DNA from: Micromussa lordhowensis
Lineage: Eukaryota; Cnidaria; Anthozoa; Scleractinia; Lobophylliidae
Direction: 5' to 3'
DNA: 64,000 nt
Assembly: GCA_964020085.1 (NCBI GenBank)
Contig: OZ026609.1
Location: 3,410,028 to 3,474,027 of the forward strand
The position numbers were made by a program, and so were the translations under genes. Position 1 is the stretch's first letter. Each line of letters begins with the position of its first letter. Positions 46,523-59,646 of the stretch are shown piece by piece. The notes beneath the pieces were generated by a model. That model was not told the DNA's origin, did not search any database, and saw nothing but the letters and a program-made list of their open reading frames with translations.

Positions 46523-48660
46523 TTGATTCCTAGTGAAGTGAAGGACACAATGACAAAGGAGATAAAGAATCTCCGTGTCAGTCAATATTAAACTTGGAAC
46601 TGGATCTTTTAGTTTTGTTCTTGGACACAACTTTTGCAGGTTAGGTTTTGCAGTTCAAATGGTGGGCGTATAACCTGCGATGGCGGATGGCCTATCATCC
46701 CATCATAATGGAATAACAATATTCTTAGTCATTTTGTGCTTGTACTGACCCGAATTCAACCTGATCGTTTTGCTTCATTAGACGTGCTAAAGGTAAATGT
46801 GTTAATAAAAGAAATTAGAAAATAACCCAAAGCAAATACGCACGCTGATTGGTTTAAAACCGTGTTTCTATAACTCGATAGAAACACAGAACTAGCACGA
46901 GCTGTTGACGTAATGATGGCGCGAACAAACAGAAATCAAAGTTAACAAGTTGTTTTTCTTTTTCTTCGCCGCGGTATTTTCTAAAAGAAATAGAAAACAT
47001 ATGTTCTCCGTGTTCGTATCGAGTTATAGAAACACGAGTGAAAGTTTGGGAGAACTCCAAAAAGCTGTGGAAACACTCGCCTGCGGCTCGTGTTTCCACA
47101 GCATTTCTCGTTCTCCCAAACTTTCACTCGTGTTTCTATAACTCGATAGAAACACGGCACATGTTTTCTATTTCTTAATTAGTAATCAGTTAGTTTTACT
47201 CTAAGACCTCATCCCGCTGCAATCCATTTAATCAAAATAATGATTCTCTTACTAGTGTCCTTAGATTTCGTTTAATAGCAGTATAACCAAGTTGTCGAAG
47301 AAAACGCGGGCACACTTTAAACAGATAGGTAATCAATCGATTTTTATCATAGAAAATGTAACAAGAAGAAATAAGAACCTTGTAACCTATACACGGTATT
47401 AGTTTGTAATTTGTCTAGTTTTTAAGGGTTGTTCAAACACGGTATAAGATGATCAGAACATACTTAGCCCGGGAAGAGTGTTCCCTATCGTCATTCGACT
47501 CTCAACGTTCCTTTTCCAAATAAGATTTTGCTGTTGTCTTGCTAATAACATTAACGCAACACTATGTACCAGAATTGCCTTAGAAAGTGACATGTTTGTC
47601 AAAAGGTCATTTTATTCATTCGTTCAACTTGGCGGAACCTGCTTTCGGGATGGGCGACTATCAAGTGGTCTTGCACTTAATTTTTTTTTTTTCAAAGACT
47701 TGGCTATAAAATCGAAAACCAGTTTCTAATCGCTCGTTAGTGATTCTCCTAGTAATTTGGTACACTTCGGCCCAGTCTTAAATGGCCTGGTTTTCTACAA
47801 GTGTCATGTACCGCATGCAATGACACTTGACTCCTGCTAAATGCTAAAGGCCATTTGACTCCTGTTTGGAGAGACTGGATATTTTTGCTTTCCTCTGAGT
47901 GATGGATATTTTCTCATGATTTGACACTTGCTGTCAAACGCCTGTCTTGGCAATTTTTTCTCGCTCGCTTACCCCGACCAAACCTGCTTTTGGGGCGGGG
48001 AACTAAATTGAGTGAATGTGATTAATAAATTGATCACTTTAGGAAACATGCACTAGGCTAAGGGAACTGTTACAACTTGCAAATCATGGTTTGGGATTTC
48101 ATGTTCGCTGTTTAGTTCTGCTTAGATATATAGAAATTTAGACGCTTACTTTTTGTTATCCAAAAGTCGCGGGTGCTTCCGTGGTAATCATTTAAAACTC
48201 TGCCACTTCTCCTAAGGGAGGTCAACTCAGCTTATCGCGGAGAGACAACATCTCTGTTTCACTTTCACGTTTAAACCGAAAGCCTCTTGCCCTTTCGTTT
48301 CTGAATTTCAGGTAGGAAAAAAGATTTTTGATGTTATGAATTTAAATCTACCCTACGGCTGAAATGAAAAAGAATTACACAAGACATCTGTAGTTTGTGA
48401 TGTTATGACATACCTCTGTGTTCCTCAAGCGTACAGTACGCGCTTGGCTTTTGGTAGCTTCACATCGCCAAAGAGAACAGTTTAGTAGAGTGTTAGTTAC
48501 CACGGCTTGGCGGAAACTTATAGCGAATATCGGATATAAAATTAGTACTAAAGGGTAAAGAAATATGGTGCCTGTAGTGCTAGCGAAATTGAAGTTGTTT
48601 ACTCCGCTGTGTTGGAAATTCACATTTTGTTTTGTTTCAGGTAAAGAATACATCTGAATA
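46523..48660. promoter_or_regulatory. shared upstream region of aerolysin-like genes A and B
   Basis: About 2.1 kb between two divergent paralogues. It contains the foldback element at 46.85-47.16 kb. No core promoter motif could be assigned. Confidence 0.4.
46855..47165. repeat. foldback element between aerolysin-like genes
   Basis: A strong palindrome at 47013-47155 (TATCGAGTTATAGAAACACG mirrored at the right) centres on CTGCGGCTCG. A third copy of the arm at 46860-46890 suggests a compound insertion. Related fragment at 1198-1280. Confidence 0.85.
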
Positions 48661-51600
48661 ATGAGAAGTGTCGCAACAGTGGTTTTTATAACATGGTGTC
48701 TATCCATATGCCATTACGGTAACGTATGCTACATACAGTGCGCTATAGCTTTTTCCCGCGTTATTTGTGTTTTCTGATCATCAGTACAAAGAGCTTGAGG
48801 CGCCCATTTGGATCAATCTCATTTAAAGGAGTTACGTCACGGCTTGCGCATTTGAAAACGTTCAGCCTAAATTTTTCAAGTTCGGCGTTTACAATCCGTG
48901 TGAATCTTTCCCATCCTTAACCATCCTTGTTCCTTTATGGTTTATTTGTGTCTCTTTGGTGTTTTTCAGTCTTAGTAAACTATTATTTTCATGTTTCCTT
49001 CAATTTAAGGTGATATTGTAAGTGACCAAAATAGCTAAAAATGCCATGACTGAGCTCCTTAGTGTGGCACATAATTTATTTCTTTACTTGTTTTCATACC
49101 TTTATCTAGTCTAAGCTGAAGCTGAACTCCATTTATCCATTTACAGATGGTGGACAAAAATATGTTTATAAGGACTGCTTCTTGTGAAGGGGCTCGCAGA
49201 TGAAAATAATTATGAATAATTCAGTTATTAACTGAACGTTTCCTGCGCCAAATGAAGGAGGAAAAACAAGGTGGTCGTATTAATCGCATGGCCGTCATTT
49301 AGGCAGGGTCAATTTAAAACATGTTGAATTAGCGTGAAGTCAGTATTCGCTGGGGAAATTAATCGAGTTGTTCTATAAACTTGACAAGAAGAACACCAAT
49401 ATTTCTCCAATATGGACCGAACACACGGTGAGCCCGTTGACAATAAAGCGATCATAATACTGGCCCTTCAAGAAATTTAAAGATGAAATTATCCGGCAAT
49501 GTAAAACAGATATATAGTTTCGTTTTTCAGGTCGGTTCAAGACATTAAGTTAAAGTTTCACTAGTTTTTCCTTTTTCTTGCTCATTTTTTGCTTGTTTTC
49601 TCGAAGGCTCGGCAGATGACTGTAACATGGAGGATTGGAGTAGGTCATTTAGCCAGAAAGGTTTCACAAGTTGTTCATCCAGTGATGGTTATTACTACAT
49701 CACCGGCTTTGAAAGGACTGATGATGACTCGCTGCTGGGGCTCAAGAAAGCAAAGTGCTGTAGACGCAGCAAAACCTTTTGGAACGTTCCGACGCAATGC
49801 CAAATGCCAAACTGGATAAACACGATGGGAGGGTAAGAAAACCGGTTGTATTTTTTTTCATGGTATTTTGCTCTGCTGTGCAAATTGGGTACACTATAAA
49901 TAAAGCGAAAAATATTCCAAATAGAACTGTAAGAAACCTGTTAAAAATCCTAACTGGTTGGAGGCTGACCAGTTGGCTCAGTTTAAAACAACTGGAGAGT
50001 TGAATTTGAGACCAGCGAAGGCAAATCAGAGGATTCAACTACAGCTAGTAGGATGGAGGAGGATTTGAACCCGGGACTGCCACCGGATTACAAATCTGGC
50101 GGCCTAACCACTAGGCCAAGCTGTGAACTCATCCATTTAATTTTGTTGTTGTTGTTTTTGCCTAGTCAAGGTGCAAGTCTTTGCCCTCAAGGATTTTTCC
50201 TTCGAGGACTGTATCGCGGTGCCAACAATAACATTGGCAACATTGAATGGAGCAAGTGTTGTAAACCATCTCATCATCCTTATGAATATAACGGATGCTA
50301 CAACGAGGATGTCAGTAATACTTTCAACAAGGCTGGCCTAAGTGAGTGCAAGCAACCGGGCCACTTCATTGCTGGATTTAGGACAACGTCAGGAGACCAC
50401 AAGCTCTCCAATATTGTACAATTTAAATGTTGCAAAATGGCTGAAGGTACGTTGTTTTTCGTTGACTATGTCGTTTTGCACTACTCATGTGGTGATTATG
50501 TCATGCCCTTGTCCTTGTTGAAATGCAATTATGGTCGAACCTCCCGCATTTAAGCGGACACCCTTGGACATAGGCGTACTACGAGCTGGGTGGGGGCGAG
50601 GGGGGCTCCAGCACTCCCACCCCACCGAAAATTACGTTATTTTTCGGGCAAAACGCTCATGATTCGGGCTTTTGGCATGATTTCCAAAACCCGTAAGTAA
50701 AGTTTCTAGTTAGTTACTTTTACTAGAACGTTTTCTTTTAATACGTTTTAGACTTAACTACATTGAGACTGTTGATTGAGGTCACTGAGTATGCAAGCTT
50801 TGAATATCACTATTTTTGGAATTATAGCACTTGCATTAGATGTGGGAATTGTGAACGTTTTGTGTGCGTTTACATCCCGATTTCAACTCTCACGCATTCG
50901 GGCATTGCGTAACTCTTTCGGGCAAGAAGGTCACCTCACCTCCCTCCCCCCCCCCCCCCCCCGCCCTCGCTCTCTCCCAAGTCAGAGGGTTCCCGTACCC
51001 CTATACCCTTGGACCACCAATCCAGAATTATTCACAAATCTTTGTATAGCTGCCAGTTAGCCATGCTGTCTCCCGGGAGACAAACGTAAGTAACAAGATA
51101 ATTCTCTGAAAACCCGCTCATCTCAATAATTACCTGTACCAAAGCATGTTTGAGGGCCAAAATAAGCGTGCTTCTAATACTTTCTTGATAGTTTGACCTG
51201 GTCGTTAATAACCACGTAAGCGTTAAACTGAAATTGCTTACAAGTAAAAGGTATCTACTGTAATGCCGAAATAGAGCAATGAGCTAGTACAGAAAGCTTG
51301 TAAAGTAAAAGGAATTGTCTCCTTCCTCAGAAATTCCAGCCCTAACCAACATGAGAGATCTAAAACAGCGCGTTATGGACACAACTATGGACTATCTCGG
51401 CCAGCTGGCTGGCAATCTAGGATATGCATGGGCTGGCGGATGCTGGGCACAGTACACAGGTGAAGATTTCCAGAGAAGTGGAGAGACGTGGGAAGCAAGC
51501 AACAGGGATCCATGTCCCGGAGACGGACCAAAGAAAGATGTTCGTTTAAAGATCCATTATGGCAACTTCTCGTTTGGCATGAAGGACGTCATATTTGGCA

Positions 51601-52508
51601 AGTCTGAGATGCAGTCGTTTAGTCTGGAAGAAGAGAAGTTTCTGCAAAGTTACACCAAAAAAGCCATCAACGATAGAGACAGTCCTTATTCGCCTAAGGT
51701 TGAACTTGAATTTCGAAGTGCTCGTACGTTGAAGAATGTCAAGACGACCACATGGGACTCGAAGTTTGGGATTGAGGTAGGCCTGGAGTATGAGCCGCCA
51801 AGTACGACTGGTGGAGTGGGATTCTCGGCTAAAACAAATTTCAAGTATGAATGGGGTGGAGATGAAGAAGAATCCACTGCCGATGAAGATTGGCACATCA
51901 TCAACATTAAAGAAGCCAAGGAACTACCTAAGAGATCTTTCTCAGAATGGCGCGCTATCAGGAAACCCCAAAAGGTTACAATTCCGTATACAGCAAAGAT
52001 TTTGCCCAAATTTTCGGTCATTCTGGAGGGTTTCATGAGATGGGGCGGGGGCTACGATGGACAGTCTACCAACTTCCATTCGAAGTATCGAGGGTCAGAA
52101 GACCGTCCAGTGGTGAAGCACAACTTTGGCGATGCACAGAAGCCATTTTACGAAGCCCTAAAAGAACAAAGTGACGAAAACATGCATCCTTGGCAATGGC
52201 ACGCAATGAGGCAGCGTTACCCTACGGCCAGGAGTCTCATTGATATCCTAACAGATGAGGATCTGTATACATTCACCATGACAGGCCAGTTTGAAGAAAC
52301 CACGGAATATGAAGTAAAGTCCACTTGGAGTGCATCTAAGCCCATTGAACAACTTCAAGAAGATATCGGCCTTAACGCAACGTTTGCGTTAGTTGCAGAC
52401 GAGAACAAGCCTCCAGAGTTTCCACGGATCAAGCCTCCACCACCTAAAGTGGAGACGATCGACAACAGCAAGGAGATGAAACCTCCACCTCCTCGGCCAG
52501 TTGGATAA
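48661..52508 (+). CDS. secreted aerolysin-like protein B with cysteine-rich modules
   Basis: Four exons, phases consistent: 48661-48718 (signal peptide MRSVATVVFITWCLSICHY), 49607-49832, 50166-50446 and 51331-52508; 580 residues. The order matches gene A: signal, one cysteine module, two more modules in one exon, then the aerolysin/ETX-MTX2-type core. The core has the GYAWAGGC motif, an alternating Ser/Thr/Gly stretch in place of the pore hairpin, VTIPYTA and RWGGG. It differs by having a separate signal exon and a proline-rich tail (PPPPK and PPPPRP) of about 30 residues, absent from A. The frame is open throughout. A SINE sits in intron 2. Likely a secreted beta-pore-forming-type protein; target and activity are unknown. 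Confidence 0.82.
49845..50128 (-). mobile_element. tRNA-Thr-like SINE in aerolysin-like gene B intron
   Basis: The minus strand starts with a tRNA-like head at about 50128 (A box GGCCTAGTGGTTAGGCC, B box GGGTTCAAATCC; anticodon-loop position reads TGT). A body with AGCTGTAGTTGAATCC and CAACTGGTCAGCC follows. A second SINE family, different from the one at 17.5 kb. Boundaries are approximate. Confidence 0.75.
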
Positions 52509-54424
52509 GGAGATAAAGAACTCATAAATATGATTCAGAGTAGGACCACCCAATGCAAAGAATATACAACACAACAATTTGAAAACGTATGATACACTGA
52601 TCAGCATTGCTCAACCTCGCTCACCACTGATGCCATTATATGCAAAAATGGACTCGTTAAAGGGCTGAAATTCCTCTGTTTACTTATGATTCCTGAACAG
52701 CGTAGAGCACGTAGCTCTGCATGTTACATTCAAGTCAGTTGGTAGCGTGGGACGTTCTTTCTTACATCGCGGCACGGAATTATTTAAGCAGATGTTAAAT
52801 TGGGCTGGTGTCGCAGATGCAAGACCAGAAATAACAAAAAACTGCTTTTTTTTTCTTTGTTTATTATCAAAGCCAAAGAGCTGAGAGCACTTTAAGATGG
52901 TCATAAGGATCACAGTCAGTGAGATCAGTTACAAGAAAGTACTATACAACAATTGACCGTGTAAAACAATCCTCAAACTTAGGAGAATAAAAGCAATTTT
53001 CATGATTAACAAAAGAAAGGATGCCATTATTGTATTCACCTGATAACAGCTCTGTGTGTCGTAAATTTGACGGTTATCATCAACATCAATGCCAGCATTG
53101 TTAAACGCAGATAGGTCAAGAGAACTGATCACCTGACTGGGAGGAATGAAAAAGAAAAGAAGAAACTCACAAAGAAACTGAATAACACGATATGATATCA
53201 TAAGCGGTGTATCCGCTTCCGAGATGCTTGATTTGCAAGCCACATAGTTTTTTTAATATTTAAGGTCCTTTCCCATAGTGAGATCTTTGAAAGAAAAGAA
53301 AACGCTTAGAAAAACAAAAATACCAAGGCTGTTGTGCAGCTTAACTACGAAATATATGAGCACGTGCCTGCCTCTTGAACGGGTGAACCTGGAGTCACGA
53401 GTCCGTTCTTGTCGACCTCAATTTTGTTGTTGTTATAAAACACGCCAAGCCTTGCCAAATAGGTATTCTAGACCTGAAGTTGGCCGTTCTGATTAGCTCG
53501 ATTATTGAAAACATTCATCCAATTTCGTTTCCTCTTTGTTTTCCAAACAGTTGTCATAAAGTTGTTTTTAAGTGAAGTCGTGACACCCTGTTCATAGCAA
53601 TCGTAAGATCAGTTTTTACTTTTGCTGTATGTTGTAAACAACCGAATACGAATTCCGTCAGCCAAGCAAGCCAAGCTTCTGCAAGAATATGTCGGTATAA
53701 ACACTTCCAAGTCTTTCTATCCTTCCTGTTTCTCTACACTGATGAGCTAACAAAATTGTCACAAAAAGACAAAACGCCGGTTCTGTTTTCAGATTTCTGT
53801 TCCAGACTTGATTTGCAAATTGACATCAGTTGAGAAGTTATATTTATATCTTTATTTCGTTTCACATCTTTTGTTTTTTACGGCCAGAGATAAAACGCGA
53901 ACGGATGAAAAGCTCTTGTCGTTAGGGGTTTTCGGTATTACAATTTTTGGATCGTTACTTCGGTTCTGCCCTTAAAATATCCAGTTGTTCGGGTTTGGCA
54001 ATACATGATCTCAAACGAAGAAATGTCTGTATCCCTCACGAAACGAAAGGTACAAGCCTTTCGCTGCTGTAATTAATTTTATGAATTTGTTGTTTTAAAT
54101 AATAATGTTCAGCGGTTTTTCGGTTACGAGCGATATGACGGTCTTTTGGTTTTCAAAAAAATTGGAATCTAGTAGGCCTCAATGCCCCTTCCCCACATTG
54201 TGGCGAAAAAAAGCAAAACAATCTAAGAATGCCAACGTAACAGACAGACGTAAACTAGAACCCGACTCGAAGCTAGCTCGTGAAGTCTCCATGACTTGCT
54301 CGGGCTCGAGTCTGACACGTGCTACTCAAGTTTGACCACTGACATCGATATTGGAGAAGGCTTTAAAACAATTCTGTTTCTTTTCTGAACACGTAAACCT
54401 CTCTTGCCGAGTTGCTGTGGGGCC
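52509..54424. other. intergenic stretch with possible unassigned minus-strand exons
   Basis: AATAAA at 52986-52991 may belong to aerolysin-like gene B. A minus-strand block at 53040-53136 between a CCCAG acceptor and a GTGAAT donor reads SSLDLSAFNNAGIDVDDNRQ. A cysteine-bearing frame at 52686-52860 could follow, but no family was recognised. Confidence 0.3.
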
Positions 54425-57400
54425 ATGAGGACGTTGACAATAATTTTCGTGTTAACCATACAGGTGACCTTTCACATCAGTACAGGTATGTGCTTTATAT
54501 AGTTGAAACGATGTCTTAAAAGTCTTGTTGGAGATAGAATCTGAGACGAGTATTGTCAGTGTAATATTTGAGGCTATTCATGCCTAGTCAAGGAAGCGCT
54601 GTTGAAATATTTGTTACATATATTATCACTCTCGAATTTATATCTACTATCTACAGAGTTAAAATTTCTTATAAAACGTTGTTCCATACTAAAAGTCAGT
54701 TTCCCGTTCTGTACAATACTCTAAGTTCACGAATGCCTTGCTAATGGTACCAGTGTCAAGTTTTTGTGCCTTTGCTGTGCATTTTTTCAGGATTTAAAAA
54801 AAAAACGCGTGGAGTTCGTGACTGTAAGAGAGTATTTTTTTGTATTCCAATATCATATCATACTTGTGCATAGAGGATCAATTAAGTTCAAATTATTGCT
54901 ATGCCGCTCTGTCATTCGCACTTGTCAAGAGCTCAGTTTTAAACTGATTAGAAATTTCTTCACATTCCACGAAATTTGTCTGCACTCGAGTTACAAGTAA
55001 GAAATACAACTGATTGAAGAAAATTGGTTGATAATATGGTTGTATTTGAAATGATATTTTTATAGCTTCTAAAAGTTTAGACCATTCTTTACATCCTTTT
55101 ACCATTGCTGTTCCCGTAACCAGTAAAAATTATCCATTTTGATAATAGCAGTTAAACGTGAAGTTCTTTAATACGATAAACGGACATTATCACTTGGCCG
55201 ATGAAGTAATTAAAACCAAAATAAATTGGTAAAAACCCTACAGGTCATGCCGTAATATTGGGCATATCTCACGCTACAGACAAAGTGTCAGTTTTTACGT
55301 GATGACAATGTCCATTGCCCTGGAAAAAAATATGCTTTGAAGAAAAAATGTACTGATCGGTAGAGCGCCGAGCATAACTGAATCGACGTTGGGTTGGATT
55401 AAAAATGTCTGAGTTTGCATTGCCGTTTCAGTTGAAAACAATGATACTAATCTAATTCCAAACAACATAGTCGTTACTCGGTTCTGTCTAAAACTGCGGA
55501 AGTAGTACGTATTTGAATTCGTTTGAAATGACGGACGATATTAAAAATTACCTCCAGCCTAAGGAAGAAATACTGTTAGTTGTATAGAGCTTAAGTTAGC
55601 TCAGTGAGTTGTGTAGAGCTAAAATTAGCTCAATGAGTTGTGCAGAACTAAAATTAGCTCAGTGAAGGGAGCGCCTTACACCTCGCAAGTAATCAATTTA
55701 TTGGCATGAGTGCCAAGTGCGAAGCGATAGATGTTAAATCGTGAAGCGATAGATGTTAAATCGTTTCCCTGTTATTCAAGAGGGACTTAAGAGGTGGGGA
55801 GAAAATCCCTCATATAGGCCTTAATTCCAAAGGTTAACTCTCTCGAGTTATTTTTAGATCACTTCCAGTTTTGGAAATCTTTGGAGGGTCTTAAAATAGC
55901 AAACCCCGTGACAAGGATTTTCTCACGTGGACTACACGCATTTTAATCCTCCACGAAATTTCTACAGAACGTGCGTGGTAATATTATCCACGGGAGAACT
56001 GGGTAACATCTCTAAATTGAGAGGGATATAGGAATAAGTCCTATATTGGGGATCAACTATCTTATCCTTCACGCTCTCGTAGTAAATTACAAACCCAAAC
56101 ATCGCCTTTGTAAACTAATTCTTTGCATTTAACTAACTGCTGTCCGTGGCTTATGTATCATGTTCGAGTGTCCATGCAACACTCAAAATGAGTCGGATAA
56201 ATATTTATAGGATCGTTTCAGTAAGTCAATGGCTGCTTCCAGAAAAACAAGCTCGTCCAATAGGCGGATTCATGCTGATGTCATTGTTTACATTTTTGCT
56301 CATTTGCATGCGGCTTTGCGTACAGAAGGCAACATGTTAGACATGAATTGACTTCAGGCAGCTAAGGAGCTAGTGAAACTTAGTACATGGTGAAAGTTTT
56401 ACCTCTTTGGGTGTAATATTCTAGGAGAAATTGTCTTTCAAAAACTGCAAAATTTCTGGGTGGCAAAAGCGCTAATGAGCTCATATGTTCTTTGTTAAAT
56501 TTTGAATTTTTAAACCCGTGTTGCACAAAAAGTATTCAATACATCAGGCCCATATTCACTGGCAGAGTTAATCGTACTATGACCTTTCAATATTCAGAAC
56601 TGATTTATTTGTAGCTCCATCAAAAACTGAATTGCTTATGCTAATGAGGCAAATATTGCAAACAAGATTCCCCTATACTCACCACTTGTTCAAGTCGTGA
56701 AGGTCAAGAGTCAAGTGGCTCAAGTGGTACGACTTGTACGTGTCGAAAAATATGGCTTACCATTTATACGAGTGGTTCAAGTGTTGCTTGTGGTATTTTC
56801 AGTGAATTTTAACGAAGTGTCATTCTAATGCAAGTGGTGAAAGTGCATCTCATTAAGACGGGGGAAACATGAATAGGAGTGAAATTTGAAGTAATATAAA
56901 AGAGGAAATTGTTAGGATTAAGATGGGTTGGAAACACTGCCAGACAGTTGACCCCCCGCAAAAGAGAGCCTCGAGTTAGTAGGGGACTGTTTGGTATCCG
57001 TCTACTAATTCTTCACTTCAAATTTCAATTTTCCAAATCCATCAAATCTTCAACATTTCATATTTTCCTCAATTTAACCTATCCTAAATATCTCTTTCCC
57101 AAAATGCTCAAAAATCACCCAAAAATTTACACAAAACCGCCAAACAGTGGTTAATGAGATAAGCAGAGAGATTAGTGTCGCTTGAAACGTGACCGAGATA
57201 TTGGCAGAAAGGCCGTGTTAAGCGACGTCAAAACAGCCTTCACGTGTACCCCTGCCTTAAGTGAGGGGTGGATCATTCGACTTTTAAGCGAGTTGAAGGT
57301 GGAACAGGCACGACTTTTTAAACCAAGTCATGCACTTGAGAATTTAATCTTGTGTGTATGCATCATATTTTTTTCTCCTTATAATAAGCTTTTTTTGCGG

Positions 57401-59325
57401 CTCACTGAACGTGAATTATTTTTTTTTGTTTCATTAGCCGGGTCGTGTGTATGCATTTTTGTTTGGTACAAGTATGCTTGCAGGAAATCGTTCTTTTTTT
57501 CTAAACCACCCCCCGCCCCCCTTCTTTCTCAATGGTCAAATGCTCCACCCCTAGGCTCCCAAGCTTTACGTACAAACGAGAAATACCGAGTGAATTAAAA
57601 GTAAACGTTTAATTTTAATTTGCTTTCTTTTTTTATTATGTGTTTTTTTTAATGAGACGCCATTAAATTCAAAAGTGCAGAAAATTTCGTACTAGATTGT
57701 GATATGAATTGAATTTCTCACCCTATAGCAGCAATAACTCAAAGAAATAGTTTACGAGACTAGTAAGTTAGTGATCGACAAAGAGTTAAGTCTTTCCGCC
57801 TCTTTGTATCGGAGATCGTATGAATAGGGGTGCAATTACGGATTTACACTACGAATGATATTTGAAAATCCTCTTAAAATTGCACGAGCCCTTAGACTTT
57901 TCAAATATCAGGAGTAGTGTAAATCCTTAACTGCTCGAGCTTTCATACGATTACTCATTTATTATATGACTGAGAAAATTACGAAAGCGCGCGCGTTTAT
58001 TTGTACTGCAGTGCAAATTAAGAATTAACGATAAATTGGCCTACTCTCAGCTCATCACAATGAAGTAATTTTCTCAGTCATATAATAATAAATCTACTAT
58101 GATTTCAAATCTTTGTCTCAGCTTGTTCTTTCCAACTGTTGGACGACATGAGAGTTACCTTGCAATGCCTAAATGACTTCATGTTTTTAAAGATTGACCT
58201 TCAAGAAATCCCGAAGATTAAACCATCTTCACTTCATCTACGACACCTCTCATGCAAGCCACATCACGTGACAAACACAACTGCTTTCTTCAAAGTACCT
58301 TTTGAAGGATGCGGGACAACCCGAGGGACTAATGATCGATATATTAAGTTTTCAAACGCGGTGGAAAATTCTTTGTCGCTGAATGAATCGCGTTGGGTGA
58401 TTGTCAGACACGTGCCTGAGTTCTACTTTCCATTTATGTGCTATTACCGTCCGAAATACGTCATAACTGTTCAGCAAGGAGAGGAGCATGGGACGAGAAA
58501 TGACAGCGGAAAGCGGGCAGAAGGTGAGAAACTTTCCATAATCTGATAATGTTCTGCTAGTAGGATTATCACAACCAGCTTGACTTGCAAGCAATCAATC
58601 GTTGATTTAAAAATCAACGATTTAACAATTTGGAATTTGGAATCTCATAAAAATGTCTGCTTCACAATGGACTTAAAGGTCCATTAATTGTGAGGCGGAC
58701 ATTTTTATGAGATTCCAGAATCTGTTGTTACAACTTCACTGAGACTGCCAAAATCTCTTCTGTGAATTCCTGTGTGTATTTTGATGAATGATCTTCGTCG
58801 CGAATGGGATCCATCGCATTTTTCTATCATTACATCAAAAATTTCAAACCGAAGAACAACCAATCAAAATCGCTACGTGGGGTTTTGTTATGGAATATTT
58901 GGGCCCAATCTCAAACGAAACTTGAGGGAGGGAAGAACTGGGCACGAGATGAGAGAAACCTTTCTTGGTTTATTAGACCATTTCCGATATATTAAAATTA
59001 TAACATGGCTCCGAGGCTCGGGGGAATAAAACAAAAGGAATTAATTATTCATCTCTCAACCTCGATGTGATTTCTTTTGTTTATTCCACCAAGCCTCGGA
59101 GCCAAGTTTGAATTTTAATATATCGGAAATGGTCTATTTGAATGTACGTGCACTCTGAACGCATGCGTACAAGTTCAGATGAAAACTAACTCGCATATTC
59201 CCACAGGTCATGCAAACCACTCAAGCTCAGTGCCAAATGAGACCTCTTCTGCTGGAAAACTGATATTATGTTCACACAGTACTGTGCCAGTTGTGCTCTT
59301 GTTATTGATTGCTGTATGCAACTGA
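54425..59325 (+). CDS. single ZP-N domain surface protein 2
   Basis: Three exons with phase-1 junctions throughout: 54425-54485 (signal peptide MRTLTIIFVLTIQVTFHIST), 58122-58523 and 59207-59325; 193 residues. The middle exon is one ZP-N module with four cysteines (LQC, SCKP, GCGT, MCYY) and the string FFKVPFEGCGTT. It is clearly paralogous to ZP-N protein 1, sharing for example SLHLRHLSCKP. The last exon has NHSS and NETS sites and a C-terminal hydrophobic run (VPVVLLLLIAV), fitting a GPI signal or membrane anchor. No ZP-C domain. Intron 1 is 3.6 kb and repeat-rich. The ZP-N exon has matching phase-1 edges, so it can be shuffled as a unit. Confidence 0.82.
55583..55668. repeat. about 30-base tandem repeat, three copies
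   Basis: Tandem copies of TTAGCTCAGTGAGTTGTG..AGAGCTAAAA with few changes. A separate 21-base direct duplication (GCGATAGATGTTAAATCGTGAA) follows at about 55722-55762. Confidence 0.85.
57817..57949. repeat. foldback element in ZP-N gene 2 intron 1 (left)
   Basis: CGTATGA / TCATACG ends, with inner GGATTTACACTAC mirrored as GTAGTGTAAATCC and a TATTTGAAAA / TTTTCAAATA core. Confidence 0.85.
57959..58088. repeat. foldback element in ZP-N gene 2 intron 1 (right)
   Basis: TTATTATATGACTGAGAAAA is mirrored at the right end, about 35 bases before the ZP-N exon, so its right arm lies next to the splice acceptor. Confidence 0.85.
58639..58716. repeat. short palindrome in ZP-N gene 2 intron 2
   Basis: GGAATCTCATAAAAATGTC is mirrored at the right, centred on GGACTTAAAGGTCC. 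Confidence 0.85.
58974..59137. repeat. foldback element in ZP-N gene 2 intron 2
   Basis: TAGACCATTTCCGATATATT is mirrored at the right end; inner GGCTCCGAGGCT / AGCCTCGGAGCC also pair. Same family as 31669-31831. Confidence 0.85.
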
Positions 59326-59579
59326 TATTGTTGCCGATGTCAAACGCCTAGTCTTTAATCGGGTCCGCACCTGGTCTCGATTAGCAGCCGCTCCTCGGGA
59401 AATGAACGCGCGCTCCTCGACCACTGAGAGACGAAGACGGGGCGCGGGACGGAGGGGTGAATACCACTTTATAGACCCGAGAATTCGTATACAGCAGGTT
59501 CTGGCTACGCATCTTGAAGTAGACGGCCAGTTACTAGCACTTCAACAACAACAACAACAAGAGCCAAACAAAAAAGAAA

Positions 59580-59646
59580 CAGTCTCCATTGCAGCCGTTG
59601 TTAGGGTCGTCGCGCAACGACGGTGAACGGCTGCGTAGGAGACTAG
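59580..59646. repeat. short MITE (AGTCTCC ends), copy 2
   Basis: CAGTCTCC at the left is mirrored by GGAGACTAG at the right, with GCAGCCGTT / AACGGCTGC inside. Confidence 0.8.

Noticed and set aside
50044..50128. Possible tRNA-Thr gene on the minus strand
   Set aside because: A and B boxes are present, but the stems pair imperfectly and the sequence runs on into a SINE body, so it is a SINE head.
59309..59626. Glutamine-rich 105-residue open frame
   Set aside because: It overlaps the last exon of ZP-N gene 2 in another frame and a CAA microsatellite plus MITE.
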